Assembly (NCBI GenBank): GCA_965221455.1 | Contig: OZ244890.1 | Coordinates: forward strand, 620,001-684,000 | Source: SMWN01 sp965221455 | GTDB taxonomy: Bacteria; Pseudomonadota; Gammaproteobacteria; Eutrophobiales; Eutrophobiaceae | Direction of reading: 5' to 3' | DNA: 64,000 nucleotides | In this document: positions 33,750-43,681 of the stretch, in pieces | Layout of the letters: the number at the start of each line of letters is the position of its first letter | Position numbering within the stretch: the stretch's first letter is position 1 | The notes under the pieces: model-generated | Told to the model about the DNA's origin: nothing | What the model saw: the letters and a program-made list of their open reading frames with translations, nothing else | The model's database searches: none | Program-made: the position numbers and the translations under genes

Positions 33750-34016
33750 ATGGCCAGATTAACAATTGAAGATTGCCTGACACAGGTGGATAACCGCTAT
33801 GATTTGGTGCCGCTCGCCGCTAAACGTGCAAGACAACTCGCACTGGGGAAAGATGCGCTGGTGGATGAAAATAATGACAAACCCACTGTAGTGGCACTAC
33901 GCGAAATCGCCGCAGGACTTATCACTTCAGACAACATTGATGCTATTGATAAAAATGATTTTCTTGATGAACTCACAATGTTGGACGGGGGCGAAGAAGC
34001 AACCGCTGTCGAGTAA
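33750..34016 (+). CDS. rpoZ: RNA polymerase omega subunit
   Basis: An 88-residue omega: ARLTIEDCLTQVDNRYDLVPLAAKRARQL is diagnostic. It binds the beta-prime C-terminus, aids assembly, and contributes to ppGpp binding in RNA polymerase. AGGTT precedes the ATG. It is placed before spoT as in E. coli, although a probable terminator separates them here. Confidence 0.96.
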   Translation: MARLTIEDCLTQVDNRYDLVPLAAKRARQLALGKDALVDENNDKPTVVALREIAAGLITSDNIDAIDKNDFLDELTMLDGGEEATAVE

Positions 34017-34025
34017 TCCATATCG

Positions 34026-34063
34026 CCCTGTGACATGACTATCACAGGGTGGCATTTTGTTTT
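34026..34063 (+). terminator. Probable rho-independent terminator after rpoZ
   Basis: The stem CCCTGTGA / TCACAGGG (34026-34033, 34042-34049) is followed by TGGCATTTTGTTTT. The T-run is interrupted, so termination may be partial. Confidence 0.55.
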
Positions 34064-34191
34064 ACGCACCATTCCCCGCTACACACACAATAATCTGCCG
34101 CTTTACAGCATGGTGGATGGACGCTGCGATATGTTTGTCGTAAATTCACACCAAACACTGTTTTTTACAATCGCAACACATTAGTCACCTT

Positions 34192-36318
34192 ATGTACCGG
34201 ATTAACGATCTCACGAATCTGATTAGTGGGTACCTGGAGCCGCATCAAATTGATCGGGTATTTCAGGCCTATGAGTTCAGTGCCAAAGCTCATGCAGGGC
34301 AACAACGTATCAGCGGCGAAGCCTATATTCACCATCCTCTGGAAGTCGCTCGTATTCTGGGTGAAATGCATATGGATCACCAGACGCTGATGGCCGCCAT
34401 TCTCCATGATGTCATTGAGGATACACCAACAGCCAAGGGAGAAATCAAAAAAAGATTTGGGAAAAGTATCGCTGAACTGGTGGATGGCGTGAGTAAACTG
34501 GATAAAGTCAAGTTTGAGAGTGCTGAAGAGGCTCAGGCCCAGAATTTTCAGAAAATGCTCATGGCCATGAGTCAGGATATTCGCGTGATACTGGTAAAAC
34601 TGGCTGATCGCCTGCATAACATGCGTACTCTGGGATCATTACGCCATGAAAAACGTATGCGTATTTCACGAGAAACACTTGATATCCATGTGCCGATCGC
34701 ACAACGCCTGGGATTAAATAATATTCGTCTTGAACTGGAAGATCTTGGATTTTTAATCATGTACCCGATGCGTCATAAAATTCTGACTGAACAAGTACAG
34801 AAAGCGCGCGGTAATAGAAAAGAAGTCATTACCAAAATCAGAAATGCGTTACGTCGACGCATGCGACAGGAAAAATTACCCGTTGAAATTCACGGACGAG
34901 AAAAACATCTGTATGGCATCTATGAAAAAATGCGTCGAAATAAACTGACTTTTAATGAAGTCTATGATGTTTACGCCTTCAGGGTGCTGGTTGAAGATGT
35001 GGACAATTGTTACCGGGCGCTTGGTGTTGTACATAACCTCTATAAACCTGTACCGGGGAAGTTCAAGGACTATATCGCCATTCCCAAAACCAATGGTTAC
35101 CAATCGTTGCACACCGTGCTGTTTGGGCCATACGGTGTGAATATTGAAGTGCAAATACGTACCAAAGAAATGAATGATGTTGCCGAAAAAGGCATCGCTG
35201 CACACTGGCTTTACAAGTCGGGCAAGAAAGGCGGAGATAGAAGTGGCGCGCATCGCAAGGCACGCGAGTGGCTGCAACGTATCATGGAAATGCAAAAAAC
35301 AGCAGGAAATCCGCAGGAATTTCTCGATAATGTAAAAATCGATCTATTTCCGGATGCTGTTTATTTATTCACGCCCAAAGGCAAGATTATTGAATTGCCC
35401 AGGGGTGCAACCGCTGTGGATTTTGCTTACGCTATCCACACTGATGTTGGAAATTCCTGCACCGGTACCCGGATAAATCGGAGGTTGGCTCCCCTGGGAA
35501 CGAAACTCTATAGTGGTCAGTCAGTGGAAATTATCACTTCTCCCAACGCCAAACCAAATCCGGGTTGGCTGAAATTTGTGTCGACTGCCAAGGCCAGAAC
35601 CAGCATCCGTCATTACCTGAAAAATCTGCAACAAGATGAAGCCATGGCACTCGGTTTACGTTTACTTAACAGGGAACTGGATTTGTTCGGCTATCGCTAT
35701 GATAAAATTCAACCGGAAAAACTTAAAGAAGTGCTGCATGAATACCACCTGCAAGATAGCCAATCATTATTGGCTGAGATTGGATTGGGCAATAGAATCG
35801 CACCGTTGATTGCACGACGTCTGATTGCAACGGAAATCATGCCTGCCCAGACCGTGAATGGTGCGGATAAAAACAGTGTTTCAGAGCCTTTCGTAATTAA
35901 GGGAACGGAAGGAATGGTCGTACACTTTCCAAAATGCTGCCATCCCATCCCCGGCGATCCAATCGCCGGCTATAGCTCAGCCGGTCGCGGTATCGTCATC
36001 CATAACCTTGCCTGTAAAAATTTTGCTGAATATCGTAATCAGCCGGACAAATGGATTGATGTCCAGTGGGAAGAAAAAATCAAGCGGGACTTCACGACAA
36101 CCGTCCGCATGTATGCAACCAATCAACGCGGCGCACTTGCCACAGTCGCTGCGGCGATCTCGGCACAGGAAGCCAATATCGTTAACGTTGACATTGAAGA
36201 CAGGGACGACCGCGACACACTGTTAACGTTTGAGATTGATGTCAGGGACAGACATCATCTGGCCCAGATTATAAAACGTATCAGACGTATCAAACATATT
36301 TCCCATATCAGCAGATGA
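34192..36318 (+). CDS. spoT: Bifunctional (p)ppGpp synthetase/hydrolase SpoT
   Basis: A 708-residue RelA/SpoT homologue. The N-terminal HD hydrolase domain keeps HHP and HDVIEDT, with RLHNMRTLG. The synthetase region contains YDVYAFRVLVEDVDNCYRALG. The TGS domain begins DAVYLFTPKGKIIELPRGATAVDFAY, and the zinc-finger/helical part has FPKCCHPIPGDPI. The C-terminal ACT domain ends the protein. An intact HD box argues for hydrolase-competent SpoT rather than RelA. It sets ppGpp levels and would act on the discriminator-bearing rRNA promoter found in this window. Confidence 0.96.
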   Translation: MYRINDLTNLISGYLEPHQIDRVFQAYEFSAKAHAGQQRISGEAYIHHPLEVARILGEMHMDHQTLMAAILHDVIEDTPTAKGEIKKRFGKSIAELVDGVSKLDKVKFESAEEAQAQNFQKMLMAMSQDIRVILVKLADRLHNMRTLGSLRHEKRMRISRETLDIHVPIAQRLGLNNIRLELEDLGFLIMYPMRHKILTEQVQKARGNRKEVITKIRNALRRRMRQEKLPVEIHGREKHLYGIYEKMRRNKLTFNEVYDVYAFRVLVEDVDNCYRALGVVHNLYKPVPGKFKDYIAIPKTNGYQSLHTVLFGPYGVNIEVQIRTKEMNDVAEKGIAAHWLYKSGKKGGDRSGAHRKAREWLQRIMEMQKTAGNPQEFLDNVKIDLFPDAVYLFTPKGKIIELPRGATAVDFAYAIHTDVGNSCTGTRINRRLAPLGTKLYSGQSVEIITSPNAKPNPGWLKFVSTAKARTSIRHYLKNLQQDEAMALGLRLLNRELDLFGYRYDKIQPEKLKEVLHEYHLQDSQSLLAEIGLGNRIAPLIARRLIATEIMPAQTVNGADKNSVSEPFVIKGTEGMVVHFPKCCHPIPGDPIAGYSSAGRGIVIHNLACKNFAEYRNQPDKWIDVQWEEKIKRDFTTTVRMYATNQRGALATVAAAISAQEANIVNVDIEDRDDRDTLLTFEIDVRDRHHLAQIIKRIRRIKHISHISR

Positions 36319-36571
36319 TGGATTTTCACCTTTATCATTGTTTGTTTGCGACATCACCTGAAATGATCGAGTATCTATACAAGATGTCCAATCAAGGTTC
36401 CCATACGCTTGATGTCAGCAAGTTCAGGCACTATCGTACCAATGGTAGCTGATAATTTCATGAGTCAAGAGAAGCGTTGTTTACGCAAACCTTAATCACC
36501 TGAAGAAATAACAAGCCGGTTATCAAGTGCATCCCTTTATCATTAAAGTTCATGTTCGGAGAAATCTCATT

Positions 36572-36973
36572 ATGACAAGAAGTATCATTTCCACGGATAA
36601 TGCCCCTCAGGCAATTGGGACATATTCACAAGCCGTCAGGGTTGGTCAGACTGTCTACCTCTCGGGCCAGATACCCCTCGTGCCTGCGACAATGGAGCTT
36701 GTTGAGGGCGATATGCGAGCACAAGTTACCCAGGTGTTTAATAATCTTGCGGCAGTCGCCGCAGCGGCAGGGGGGACGATGGCTGATGTTGTGAAACTGA
36801 ATATCTACCTCACGGATCTCAACCACTTTTCCCTGGTAAACGAGCTTATGTCTGAATTCTTCAGTCAACCTTATCCGGCAAGAGCGGCGATCGGCGTGGC
36901 TGAGTTACCCAAAGCCGCTAAAGTTGAGATGGATGCTGTTTTAGTTCTGTCGGATGAGTCCTGCACAGATTAA
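36572..36973 (+). CDS. ridA: RidA family enamine/imine deaminase
   Basis: The start at ATG 36572 is preceded by GGAG and gives the usual N-terminus (TRSIISTDNAPQAIGTYSQAVRVG); a 15-residue upstream extension is not typical. VYLSGQIPL, VVKLNIYLTDL and YPARAAIGVAELPK with the catalytic Arg are family signatures. It deaminates reactive 2-aminoacrylate. Length 133. It lies between spoT and recG. Confidence 0.94.
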   Translation: MTRSIISTDNAPQAIGTYSQAVRVGQTVYLSGQIPLVPATMELVEGDMRAQVTQVFNNLAAVAAAAGGTMADVVKLNIYLTDLNHFSLVNELMSEFFSQPYPARAAIGVAELPKAAKVEMDAVLVLSDESCTD

Positions 36974-36989
36974 GAGTTAGAATCCAGTT

Positions 36990-39086
36990 TTGAGAACCAG
37001 GGCTTCTGTTTCGCTGACTGATTCCGTCTTGAAATTATCAGGGGTTGGATCAAGAGTCGAGGAAAAGTTAAATCGGATGGGGATCTTTAGCATACAGGAT
37101 TTACTCTTTCATCTACCCTTCCGCTATCAGGACAAAACCGAACTTTCTCCCATTGGCTCGCTACAACACGGTCAAGAAGCCCTAATCGAGGGAACTGTAG
37201 AAAACAGTCAGGTTAGATTCGGCCGACGGCGATCACTACTCTGTATGATAAGTGATGGTAGCGGTACGTTGATGTTGAGATTTTTTCATTTTTCCGGCAC
37301 CCAACAGAAACGACTGCGCAACGGCGCCATGCTGCGCTGTTACGGTCAAATCAGAAGGGGGGCGAAAACACTGGAAATAATACACCCCGAGTATAAGCAT
37401 ATTGATCCTGACGACCCGCCCGCGATTGAGAAACAATTGACGGCGATCTATCCACTGACTGATGGTTTACAACAGAGAACATTACAGAAACTGTCTGTAC
37501 AAGTATTGGACATACTCAACGAGCATGAGGACAAGCTCACCGAATTGTTACCTGCCGAAATTCTGGGTACTTTTGACTTGCCAGGTCTGGGTTCCTCCCT
37601 GAATTACGTGCATCAGCCACCCACAGATGCAAACCTGCATTTATTGAGAACCGGACAAGATCCAGCACAAAAGAGACTCTCTTTTGAAGAACTACTTGGT
37701 CAGCACCTGAGCCTGCAACGTATTCGTCAAAGAACCCGGGAATTACAGGCTGTATCTCTGAGGGGTCGAGGAAAATTACACGAGCGATTTATCCGGCAAC
37801 TGGATTTCACCTTAACACCGGCCCAGGAAAAAGTTCTCGTCGAAATCGAACAAGATCTGAAAAAGAGTACACCCATGTTAAGGCTTTTGCAGGGCGACGT
37901 TGGCTCCGGGAAGACGGTTGTTGCGGCATTCGCGGCGTTACATGCCCTGGCTTCCAATTATCAGGTCGCCCTTATGGCACCCACAGAATTGCTGGCAGAA
38001 CAGCATTTCCAAACTTTCAACCAATGGTTTGGGGAATTGGACATTAAGGTCCTGTTAATCTCCGGTAACACCACAAAATCGGAACGTAACTTGAATCTGG
38101 AAGTGCTTAACAAGCATCAGCGTGTGATTGCAATTGGCACGCATGCCTTGTTTCAAAAGGATATCGTTTTTCCGAACCTGGGGCTGATTATTATTGATGA
38201 ACAACACCGGTTTGGGGTTCATCAGAGGTTGTCCTTACTGGATAAAGGTATCATTGAAAACGCTATTCCCCACCAACTCATCATGACGGCAACACCGATA
38301 CCAAGAACATTGGCCATGACGATCTATGCGGATCTGGATTTATCAGTTATTGACAAGTTACCGCCGAATCGACAAATCATTAATACGATCGTTATTTCCA
38401 ACGCACGTCGCGAAGATATAGTGACTCGAATAAAGACAGCCTGTCATAGTGGCCGACAAGTCTATTGGCTATGTACATTAATTGATGAATCGGAAATATT
38501 ACAGTGTCAGACGGCGATTGAAACATTCCGGCAATTGTCGGAAAAACTGCAAGGTGTAAATGTCGGTCTGATCCATGGCAGAATGAAGAAGAAGGAAAAA
38601 GAAACCGTCATGGCCTCTTTTAGGGAGAATAAGACACAACTGTTGGTGGCGACGACTGTCATTGAGGTCGGAGTTGATGTACCCAATGCAAGTCTTATGA
38701 TAATAGAAAATGCCGAACGTCTGGGATTGTTTCAATTACACCAATTACGCGGGCGAGTCGGACGTGGTGACACAAAAAGTGATTGCGTCTTGATGTATCA
38801 GGCACCTCTGGGTGACCTGGCGAGATCAAGACTGGAAGCACTGCGTAACACGAATGACGGTTTTGAGATCGCTGAAAAAGATTTGCAGATGCGGGGACCT
38901 GGAGAACTAACCGGCACCCGACAAACCGGATTGCCGAATTTGCGTATCGCGGACATCATTAGAGATGCAAACCTGCTGGCTGATGTTCAGCAAGCCGCAA
39001 AAATACTACAAAAAAAATATCCCGAAAAAATTGATCTGTTAATCGAACGTTGGTTGGGTAAGGAAATTGAATACGGTAATGTGTGA
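36990..39086 (+). CDS. recG: ATP-dependent DNA helicase RecG
   Basis: A 698-residue helicase. The N-terminal wedge/OB domain (GVGSRVEEKLNRMGI, FHFSGTQQKRLRNG) is followed by the motor: LLQGDVGSGKTVVA (Walker A), IIDEQHRFGVHQR (Walker B as DEQH), MTATPIPRTLAMT and LHQLRGRVGRG. It regresses stalled forks and processes branched DNA. The start is a TTG at 36990, 17 bases after ridA. Confidence 0.96.
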   Translation: MRTRASVSLTDSVLKLSGVGSRVEEKLNRMGIFSIQDLLFHLPFRYQDKTELSPIGSLQHGQEALIEGTVENSQVRFGRRRSLLCMISDGSGTLMLRFFHFSGTQQKRLRNGAMLRCYGQIRRGAKTLEIIHPEYKHIDPDDPPAIEKQLTAIYPLTDGLQQRTLQKLSVQVLDILNEHEDKLTELLPAEILGTFDLPGLGSSLNYVHQPPTDANLHLLRTGQDPAQKRLSFEELLGQHLSLQRIRQRTRELQAVSLRGRGKLHERFIRQLDFTLTPAQEKVLVEIEQDLKKSTPMLRLLQGDVGSGKTVVAAFAALHALASNYQVALMAPTELLAEQHFQTFNQWFGELDIKVLLISGNTTKSERNLNLEVLNKHQRVIAIGTHALFQKDIVFPNLGLIIIDEQHRFGVHQRLSLLDKGIIENAIPHQLIMTATPIPRTLAMTIYADLDLSVIDKLPPNRQIINTIVISNARREDIVTRIKTACHSGRQVYWLCTLIDESEILQCQTAIETFRQLSEKLQGVNVGLIHGRMKKKEKETVMASFRENKTQLLVATTVIEVGVDVPNASLMIIENAERLGLFQLHQLRGRVGRGDTKSDCVLMYQAPLGDLARSRLEALRNTNDGFEIAEKDLQMRGPGELTGTRQTGLPNLRIADIIRDANLLADVQQAAKILQKKYPEKIDLLIERWLGKEIEYGNV

Positions 39087-39104
39087 TTCAGCAGGCTCGG
39101 ACTG

Positions 39105-39659
39105 ATGAATATAAACTGGAATGAAGCGAATCTAATTGGCAAAATATCACCCGCAAGAGATATAAAAGCATGCTTACTTGATGCTGGTTCACTCATCAAA
39201 CATCTGGAAAAATTTTCGCCGGAAAAAATATCCCTGAGCCTTGAAGCACAATCATGGAATAAACCACATCCTGACGAGTTGAAAATATTAAATCTTCGCA
39301 GTGGTGGTTATGGTCTCATTAGAGAAACATTTTTGACCTGCGGCACCGAGCCCTGGGTCTATGCGCGTACAATTATTCCTCCACGGACACTGTTGGGATC
39401 CAGAAGATTGGCATACTTGGGTAACAAGCCACTGGGCTTTTACCTGTTTGCGAACAAGCTTGCATACCGGGGGAAAATAGGAATCGCCAGGCTAAAAATC
39501 TCAACTATTCCCTATCTTCCAATATATAATCCGGCTATTGAGGAAGACAGTGTCCTGTGGGGAAGACGTTCAATCTTTTACATCAAGGAAAGACCTTTAC
39601 TTCTTACGGAAATTTTTTTACCTGAAGCGATTAAATGCATCCACTCGTTGAAAAAATAA
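39105..39659 (+). CDS. ubiC: Chorismate pyruvate-lyase
   Basis: A 184-residue UbiC. CGTEPWVYARTIIPPRTLLG and SRRLAYLGNKPLGFYLF form the active site around Arg and the Glu of the following strand; LWGRRSIFYIKERPLLLTEIFLPEA closes the protein. It converts chorismate to 4-hydroxybenzoate, the first step of ubiquinone synthesis. Its end overlaps the next gene, ubiA, by 25 bases. Confidence 0.92.
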   Translation: MNINWNEANLIGKISPARDIKACLLDAGSLIKHLEKFSPEKISLSLEAQSWNKPHPDELKILNLRSGGYGLIRETFLTCGTEPWVYARTIIPPRTLLGSRRLAYLGNKPLGFYLFANKLAYRGKIGIARLKISTIPYLPIYNPAIEEDSVLWGRRSIFYIKERPLLLTEIFLPEAIKCIHSLKK

Positions 39660-40786
39660 CCATTATTGCAAAGAAATACAGTGGCAATATCCTCAAATTA
39701 CTCCATCAGATACATGCTGTTTCAGCACCAGTTGCAAAAAAAACATTGGTCACGCCTGGACTTGCGCTGAAGAAGGCGATCTTTTTTGCGAACAGATGCG
39801 CCAATAGAAGTTTAATTGTCATTCGATGTATTTACATTTACTTGGCCGTACTTGCAAAAAAAACAGGAACAATACTGATATCAATCAGTACACGCACACT
39901 TGATTTTATCAAATCACATTGGCCTTCAGGCAAGAAAAAGATTATTCAATATTACTATCTGGCAAGGCTGGATAAGCCTGTCGGAATTTTACTGTTACTA
40001 TGGCCTGTTTTGTGGGCATTATGGATAGCTGCGGAAGGCTCTCCCGATTTTGATGTGCTGTTCATCTTTATTCTTGGCGTCATTGTGATGCGCTCGGCAG
40101 GATGTATTATCAATGATCTTGCAGACCGTAATCTTGATCGACATATCTCAAGGACAAGCGAGAGGCCGATTACTTCAGGTAAAGTAAAATCACTTGAAGC
40201 CATACAACTCACAATTGTATTAATGTCGTGTGCGTTGCTTCTCGTTTTTAATCTGAATTCACTTACCTTCAAATTATCTTTTGTCGCCGCTCTCCTTGCT
40301 GTTATTTATCCTTTCATGAAGCGTATTACCTATTTACCCCAGGTTTTTTTGGGACTGACTTTCGCCTGGTCCATTCCCATGGCATTTGCTGCACAGACCA
40401 ACACCATCCCTGAAATCGCGTGGCTAATCTTTATCACAACAGTACTTTGGGCGGTTGTCTACGACACCATGTATGCCATGGTCGACAGAGAAGATGATAT
40501 TAAAACAGGAATTAAATCCACTGCGATACTGTTCGATGATGCTGATCGAGTAATCATCGGGGCAATTCAATTAATGGTTTTGTTTTCCCAATTATTGACC
40601 GGCGCTAAACTGGAGCTTGGACGGTATTACTATATCGGTATCGCAATTGCATCTTTGCTCTCGATTTATCAGCAATATCTGATCAAGGATAGAATACCCG
40701 AGAATTGTTTCCGGGCTTTTCTCAATCACCAATGGTACGGCATGGCGGTTTTTGTCGGCTTATACTTGAATTACATGCTTGGGTAA
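39635..40786 (+). CDS. ubiA: 4-hydroxybenzoate octaprenyltransferase with an unusual N-terminal extension
   Basis: Residues from about 105 on (YYYLARLDKPVGILLLLWPVLWALW) are a normal UbiA. NDLADRNLDRHISRTSERPITSGK is the first Asp-rich prenyl-diphosphate motif, YDTMYAMVDREDDIKTGIKST the second, with eight or nine transmembrane helices. It prenylates 4-hydroxybenzoate in the inner membrane. The first ~100 residues are an additional basic, partly hydrophobic segment not found in typical UbiA (about 290 residues). The first ATG, 39635, overlaps ubiC; an internal start is not obvious because few Met codons precede the core. Confidence 0.92.
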   Translation: MHPLVEKITIIAKKYSGNILKLLHQIHAVSAPVAKKTLVTPGLALKKAIFFANRCANRSLIVIRCIYIYLAVLAKKTGTILISISTRTLDFIKSHWPSGKKKIIQYYYLARLDKPVGILLLLWPVLWALWIAAEGSPDFDVLFIFILGVIVMRSAGCIINDLADRNLDRHISRTSERPITSGKVKSLEAIQLTIVLMSCALLLVFNLNSLTFKLSFVAALLAVIYPFMKRITYLPQVFLGLTFAWSIPMAFAAQTNTIPEIAWLIFITTVLWAVVYDTMYAMVDREDDIKTGIKSTAILFDDADRVIIGAIQLMVLFSQLLTGAKLELGRYYYIGIAIASLLSIYQQYLIKDRIPENCFRAFLNHQWYGMAVFVGLYLNYMLG

Positions 40787-40954
40787 CTCATGTTTTTCAA
40801 ATAACATTCAAGACTTTTATTGCCGCCTTTGTAAAATTTATTCCATACTGCACCGGCATGGAAGATGTTGTTCGACTCAATCGAAAATTAACGAAACAAA
40901 TGGAAATCCGGTTGCGTGGCTTACATAAAATATGGTGCGACTCGTATTTACTCT

Positions 40955-41821
40955 CTATATGTTGAATAGATCATCGCACTTCACCGGTATTGAATTAAAC
41001 CGCGAAGGAAACCCACTCACAAATTCCGTCAAAATATCCTCGTTGCTATCGTTCCTGGCATCAACCCTGGCATCGACCCATATGGTCGACCTGGCCTTAT
41101 GGTAGGGCACCATAATCGGCTGATAACCAATATCCTTTATTTCTTTTAATCTCCGGTTTACTGACGCCTGACTGGAAAACAATCCCAGAGAAATTGCATT
41201 CTGCAGATTGCCTGTGTTAATGAGTTTGTAATCCCGAACACCCTTGTCTTTCAGGTCTGCAATTGCTGAAATCGCTTCATCTTTTGAGCCGCTCGGAGAA
41301 AGATATATCCAGAAATATTGATCCTTTTCACCATCGTCTGTTCTTTGTCTGGTCTTGATTTTATTTCCCCTAAGCCAGTTACTTAACTCGCTTGCCTGAT
41401 TTAATTCAGTAAAAGGTCCAAAAGAAACACATAACTGTTTTTTCTGTTCAGTTTTCCTGACATGGTTTGTGGCAAGCTCCGGATAATTGTTAATTAATCT
41501 ATCAACAATCTTCTTTTCGATCATCACATCACTCTGATCCATCAAAGATGTAATATTGTCAATGGACAAATCCTCCATGTTAGAGAGTTGATCCGCCGCT
41601 TCCTTGATTTCAGTGGTACTCTCGCCTGACGTCAAGGGTAATACCGGGTTTGTTGTTTCAGAATTTCGTGCAGATTCTCCCAGGAGTTCCAATACCTGTA
41701 CATCTGCCGGAACATTGAACGGCCTGACCCTGTTATTTACTTCAATGTATGTTTGTCTGTCCAATTCCCAACCGAAGTAACAAATGTTAAGCAATAAAAA
41801 GACAATGAACAGTAATTTCAT
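40955..41821 (-). CDS. SPOR domain protein
   Basis: A 288-residue protein with one N-terminal membrane anchor (KLLFIVFLLLNICYFGWEL), an acidic linker, and SPOR-like repeats. LCVSFGPFTELNQASELSNWLRGNKI is one and GLFSSQASVNRRLKEIKDIGYQPIM the other. SPOR domains bind denuded peptidoglycan at division sites. It overlaps coaX by four bases and completes the birA-coaX-SPOR trio common in Gammaproteobacteria. Confidence 0.82.
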   Translation of the reverse strand: MKLLFIVFLLLNICYFGWELDRQTYIEVNNRVRPFNVPADVQVLELLGESARNSETTNPVLPLTSGESTTEIKEAADQLSNMEDLSIDNITSLMDQSDVMIEKKIVDRLINNYPELATNHVRKTEQKKQLCVSFGPFTELNQASELSNWLRGNKIKTRQRTDDGEKDQYFWIYLSPSGSKDEAISAIADLKDKGVRDYKLINTGNLQNAISLGLFSSQASVNRRLKEIKDIGYQPIMVPYHKARSTIWVDARVDARNDSNEDILTEFVSGFPSRFNSIPVKCDDLFNI

Positions 41822-42579
41822 TGCGTTTCCCCCGAGAATATGGTCAACCCATGTAATACCAGATCGGGATCGTGTTCAAATTCATGTGCAAGATCCCTGA
41901 TAAGAAGTTCTGCATTACCTCCCGTAATAATACATCTCACTTGTCCGTTACTATCATTCTTCATCGAATTAACAACCCGGTCTATCGTGGCGAGCATGGC
42001 AAGGTGGCAGCCATTATTGACCGCTTGCTCTGTGGAATCAGAAAAATTGAATGAAGGGCCAGTCGTTCTTGCCATATTTATTTCTGCGGTATTGTTAACC
42101 AGAATTTCCTGCATCATCGTGTATCCGGGGAGAATCAATCCCCCCAGATGTTGTCCGGATTTTGATATTCCATCTATCGTCATGGCAGTACCACAATCCA
42201 CAACACAAATATCTTCCCGATAACGCTGATATCTATTCCAGGCCGCCACAACAGCCATCCAGCGATCAACGCCCAGCCTGGAAGCGTCAAGGTAGGCGTT
42301 ATCCACGCCATAACCATGCGTTTCAGATCTGACGTATTCTGTATTTACTTGCCACACTTTTTTAATCCAGACATCCAGTTCTTTCGCAATATCCGGTCCT
42401 GATACATTCGAAACCAACACTCTATTTGGATTCGCAAGATGACTCCAGTGCTTACAAAACAATTCTTCCAATACGGAGCCGCCATAAGACATTGCCCCAA
42501 CTGAAACAAATTTACTCTCCATGTTGTCGTGAAGACACCACTTAATCCGACTATTCCCGACATCAATGAGCAAATTCAC
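41818..42579 (-). CDS. coaX: Type III pantothenate kinase
   Basis: The N-terminal LLIDVGNSRIKW is the phosphate-binding motif, ASRLGVDRWMAVVAAW the pantothenate site and VVDCGTAMTIDGI the second phosphate motif. Catalyses the first step of CoA synthesis and needs a monovalent cation. Normal length (253). It overlaps both birA and the SPOR gene by four bases, indicating translational coupling. Confidence 0.94.
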   Translation of the reverse strand: MNLLIDVGNSRIKWCLHDNMESKFVSVGAMSYGGSVLEELFCKHWSHLANPNRVLVSNVSGPDIAKELDVWIKKVWQVNTEYVRSETHGYGVDNAYLDASRLGVDRWMAVVAAWNRYQRYREDICVVDCGTAMTIDGISKSGQHLGGLILPGYTMMQEILVNNTAEINMARTTGPSFNFSDSTEQAVNNGCHLAMLATIDRVVNSMKNDSNGQVRCIITGGNAELLIRDLAHEFEHDPDLVLHGLTIFSGETQ

Positions 42580-43553
42580 GATTCTATCCGTAAGCTGATC
42601 TCACCAGCGGTATATCTTTGAATACTACCATCGACTGACATAAGTAAAGCTCCATCATTATCAATCCCCTCAACCAGACCATCAATCTGCTTTTCGTGCA
42701 ATACCAATCGAGCTCGTTTCCCACGCATACAATCATATTCTCGCCATTCATTCATGATATCTTCAATCCTGGCATCCGCATAACTAGCAAGAAAAAGCAG
42801 TAATTCAGAAATTAATTCTGCTGCGATGGCATTGCGTGAAGGTATTAAACCCTTGATATCGGCGAGGTCAATCCAGGGTTGATTGATATCACCTTTAAAA
42901 CCAGTCGGAAAAGAAACATTCAATCCCAGGCCTATAACCGCGTCGCATGGCCCTGCTATCTCCCCTCTAATCTCTACCAGTAGACCTCCCAGTTTTTTAC
43001 TCTTGAAAAAAATATCATTTGGCCACTTCAGTCCGATATTTTCAAAACCTGTTTTCGCAAGTGTTCTAATAACTGCACAACCCGCCGCAAGAGATAAACA
43101 AGTCAACGAATCAACCGGCTGTTTGAAATGCCAGGCAATTGATAGACTGATTCCCGAACCGACAGGTGAAATCCAGGGACTACCCCGTCGGCCCCGACCA
43201 TTTGACTGATACTCGGCCAGAACAACGTTCGCGTGTTTATGTGCTTTCCCCGTATTCTCCAAAAGGTACTGGTTCGTTGAATCTATCTCTTCAAATATTT
43301 CAAGGTTATTGAGGATTTTTACTACGTGTGGATTCATTCCGGAAAGTAATTTTTCTTTATTCAGAAATTCTATCGGCCTCGATAAACGATAACCCTTGCC
43401 TTTTACAGCCATTATTGCCAGTCCGTCATCCCTTAACGAACTAATAATCTTCCAGACCGCTGCACGCGAAATACCCAGTTCATTACCCAGTTCTTCTCCT
43501 GAATAAAGACCACCATCAGCAATTATATTTAACAATTTAGATCGATTATGCAC
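42576..43553 (-). CDS. birA: Biotin--[acetyl-CoA-carboxylase] ligase and biotin operon repressor
   Basis: A 325-residue bifunctional BirA. The N-terminal helix-turn-helix (SGEELGNELGISRAAVWKIISSL) gives repressor activity. The ligase core has EYQSNGRGRRGSPW for biotinyl-AMP binding and LKWPNDIFFKSKKLGGLLVE. The C-terminal cap ends the protein. It activates biotin and transfers it to AccB. It is first in the birA-coaX-SPOR operon. Confidence 0.95.
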   Translation of the reverse strand: MHNRSKLLNIIADGGLYSGEELGNELGISRAAVWKIISSLRDDGLAIMAVKGKGYRLSRPIEFLNKEKLLSGMNPHVVKILNNLEIFEEIDSTNQYLLENTGKAHKHANVVLAEYQSNGRGRRGSPWISPVGSGISLSIAWHFKQPVDSLTCLSLAAGCAVIRTLAKTGFENIGLKWPNDIFFKSKKLGGLLVEIRGEIAGPCDAVIGLGLNVSFPTGFKGDINQPWIDLADIKGLIPSRNAIAAELISELLLFLASYADARIEDIMNEWREYDCMRGKRARLVLHEKQIDGLVEGIDNDGALLMSVDGSIQRYTAGEISLRIES

Positions 43554-43681
43554 TGGCCCATGCTGAATCCAATATTGGAAAAAGAGTTAACTTGAGGATT
43601 CGTGTACAGATTAACCAAAATCCATTATTTGGTAATTGAGTCGCAGACGCGAGTTTTTTTAAGGCGAATCCAAAACTCTAA

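Noticed and set aside
34017..34191. Possible riboswitch before spoT
   Set aside because: Only a terminator-like stem is visible; no conserved riboswitch core.
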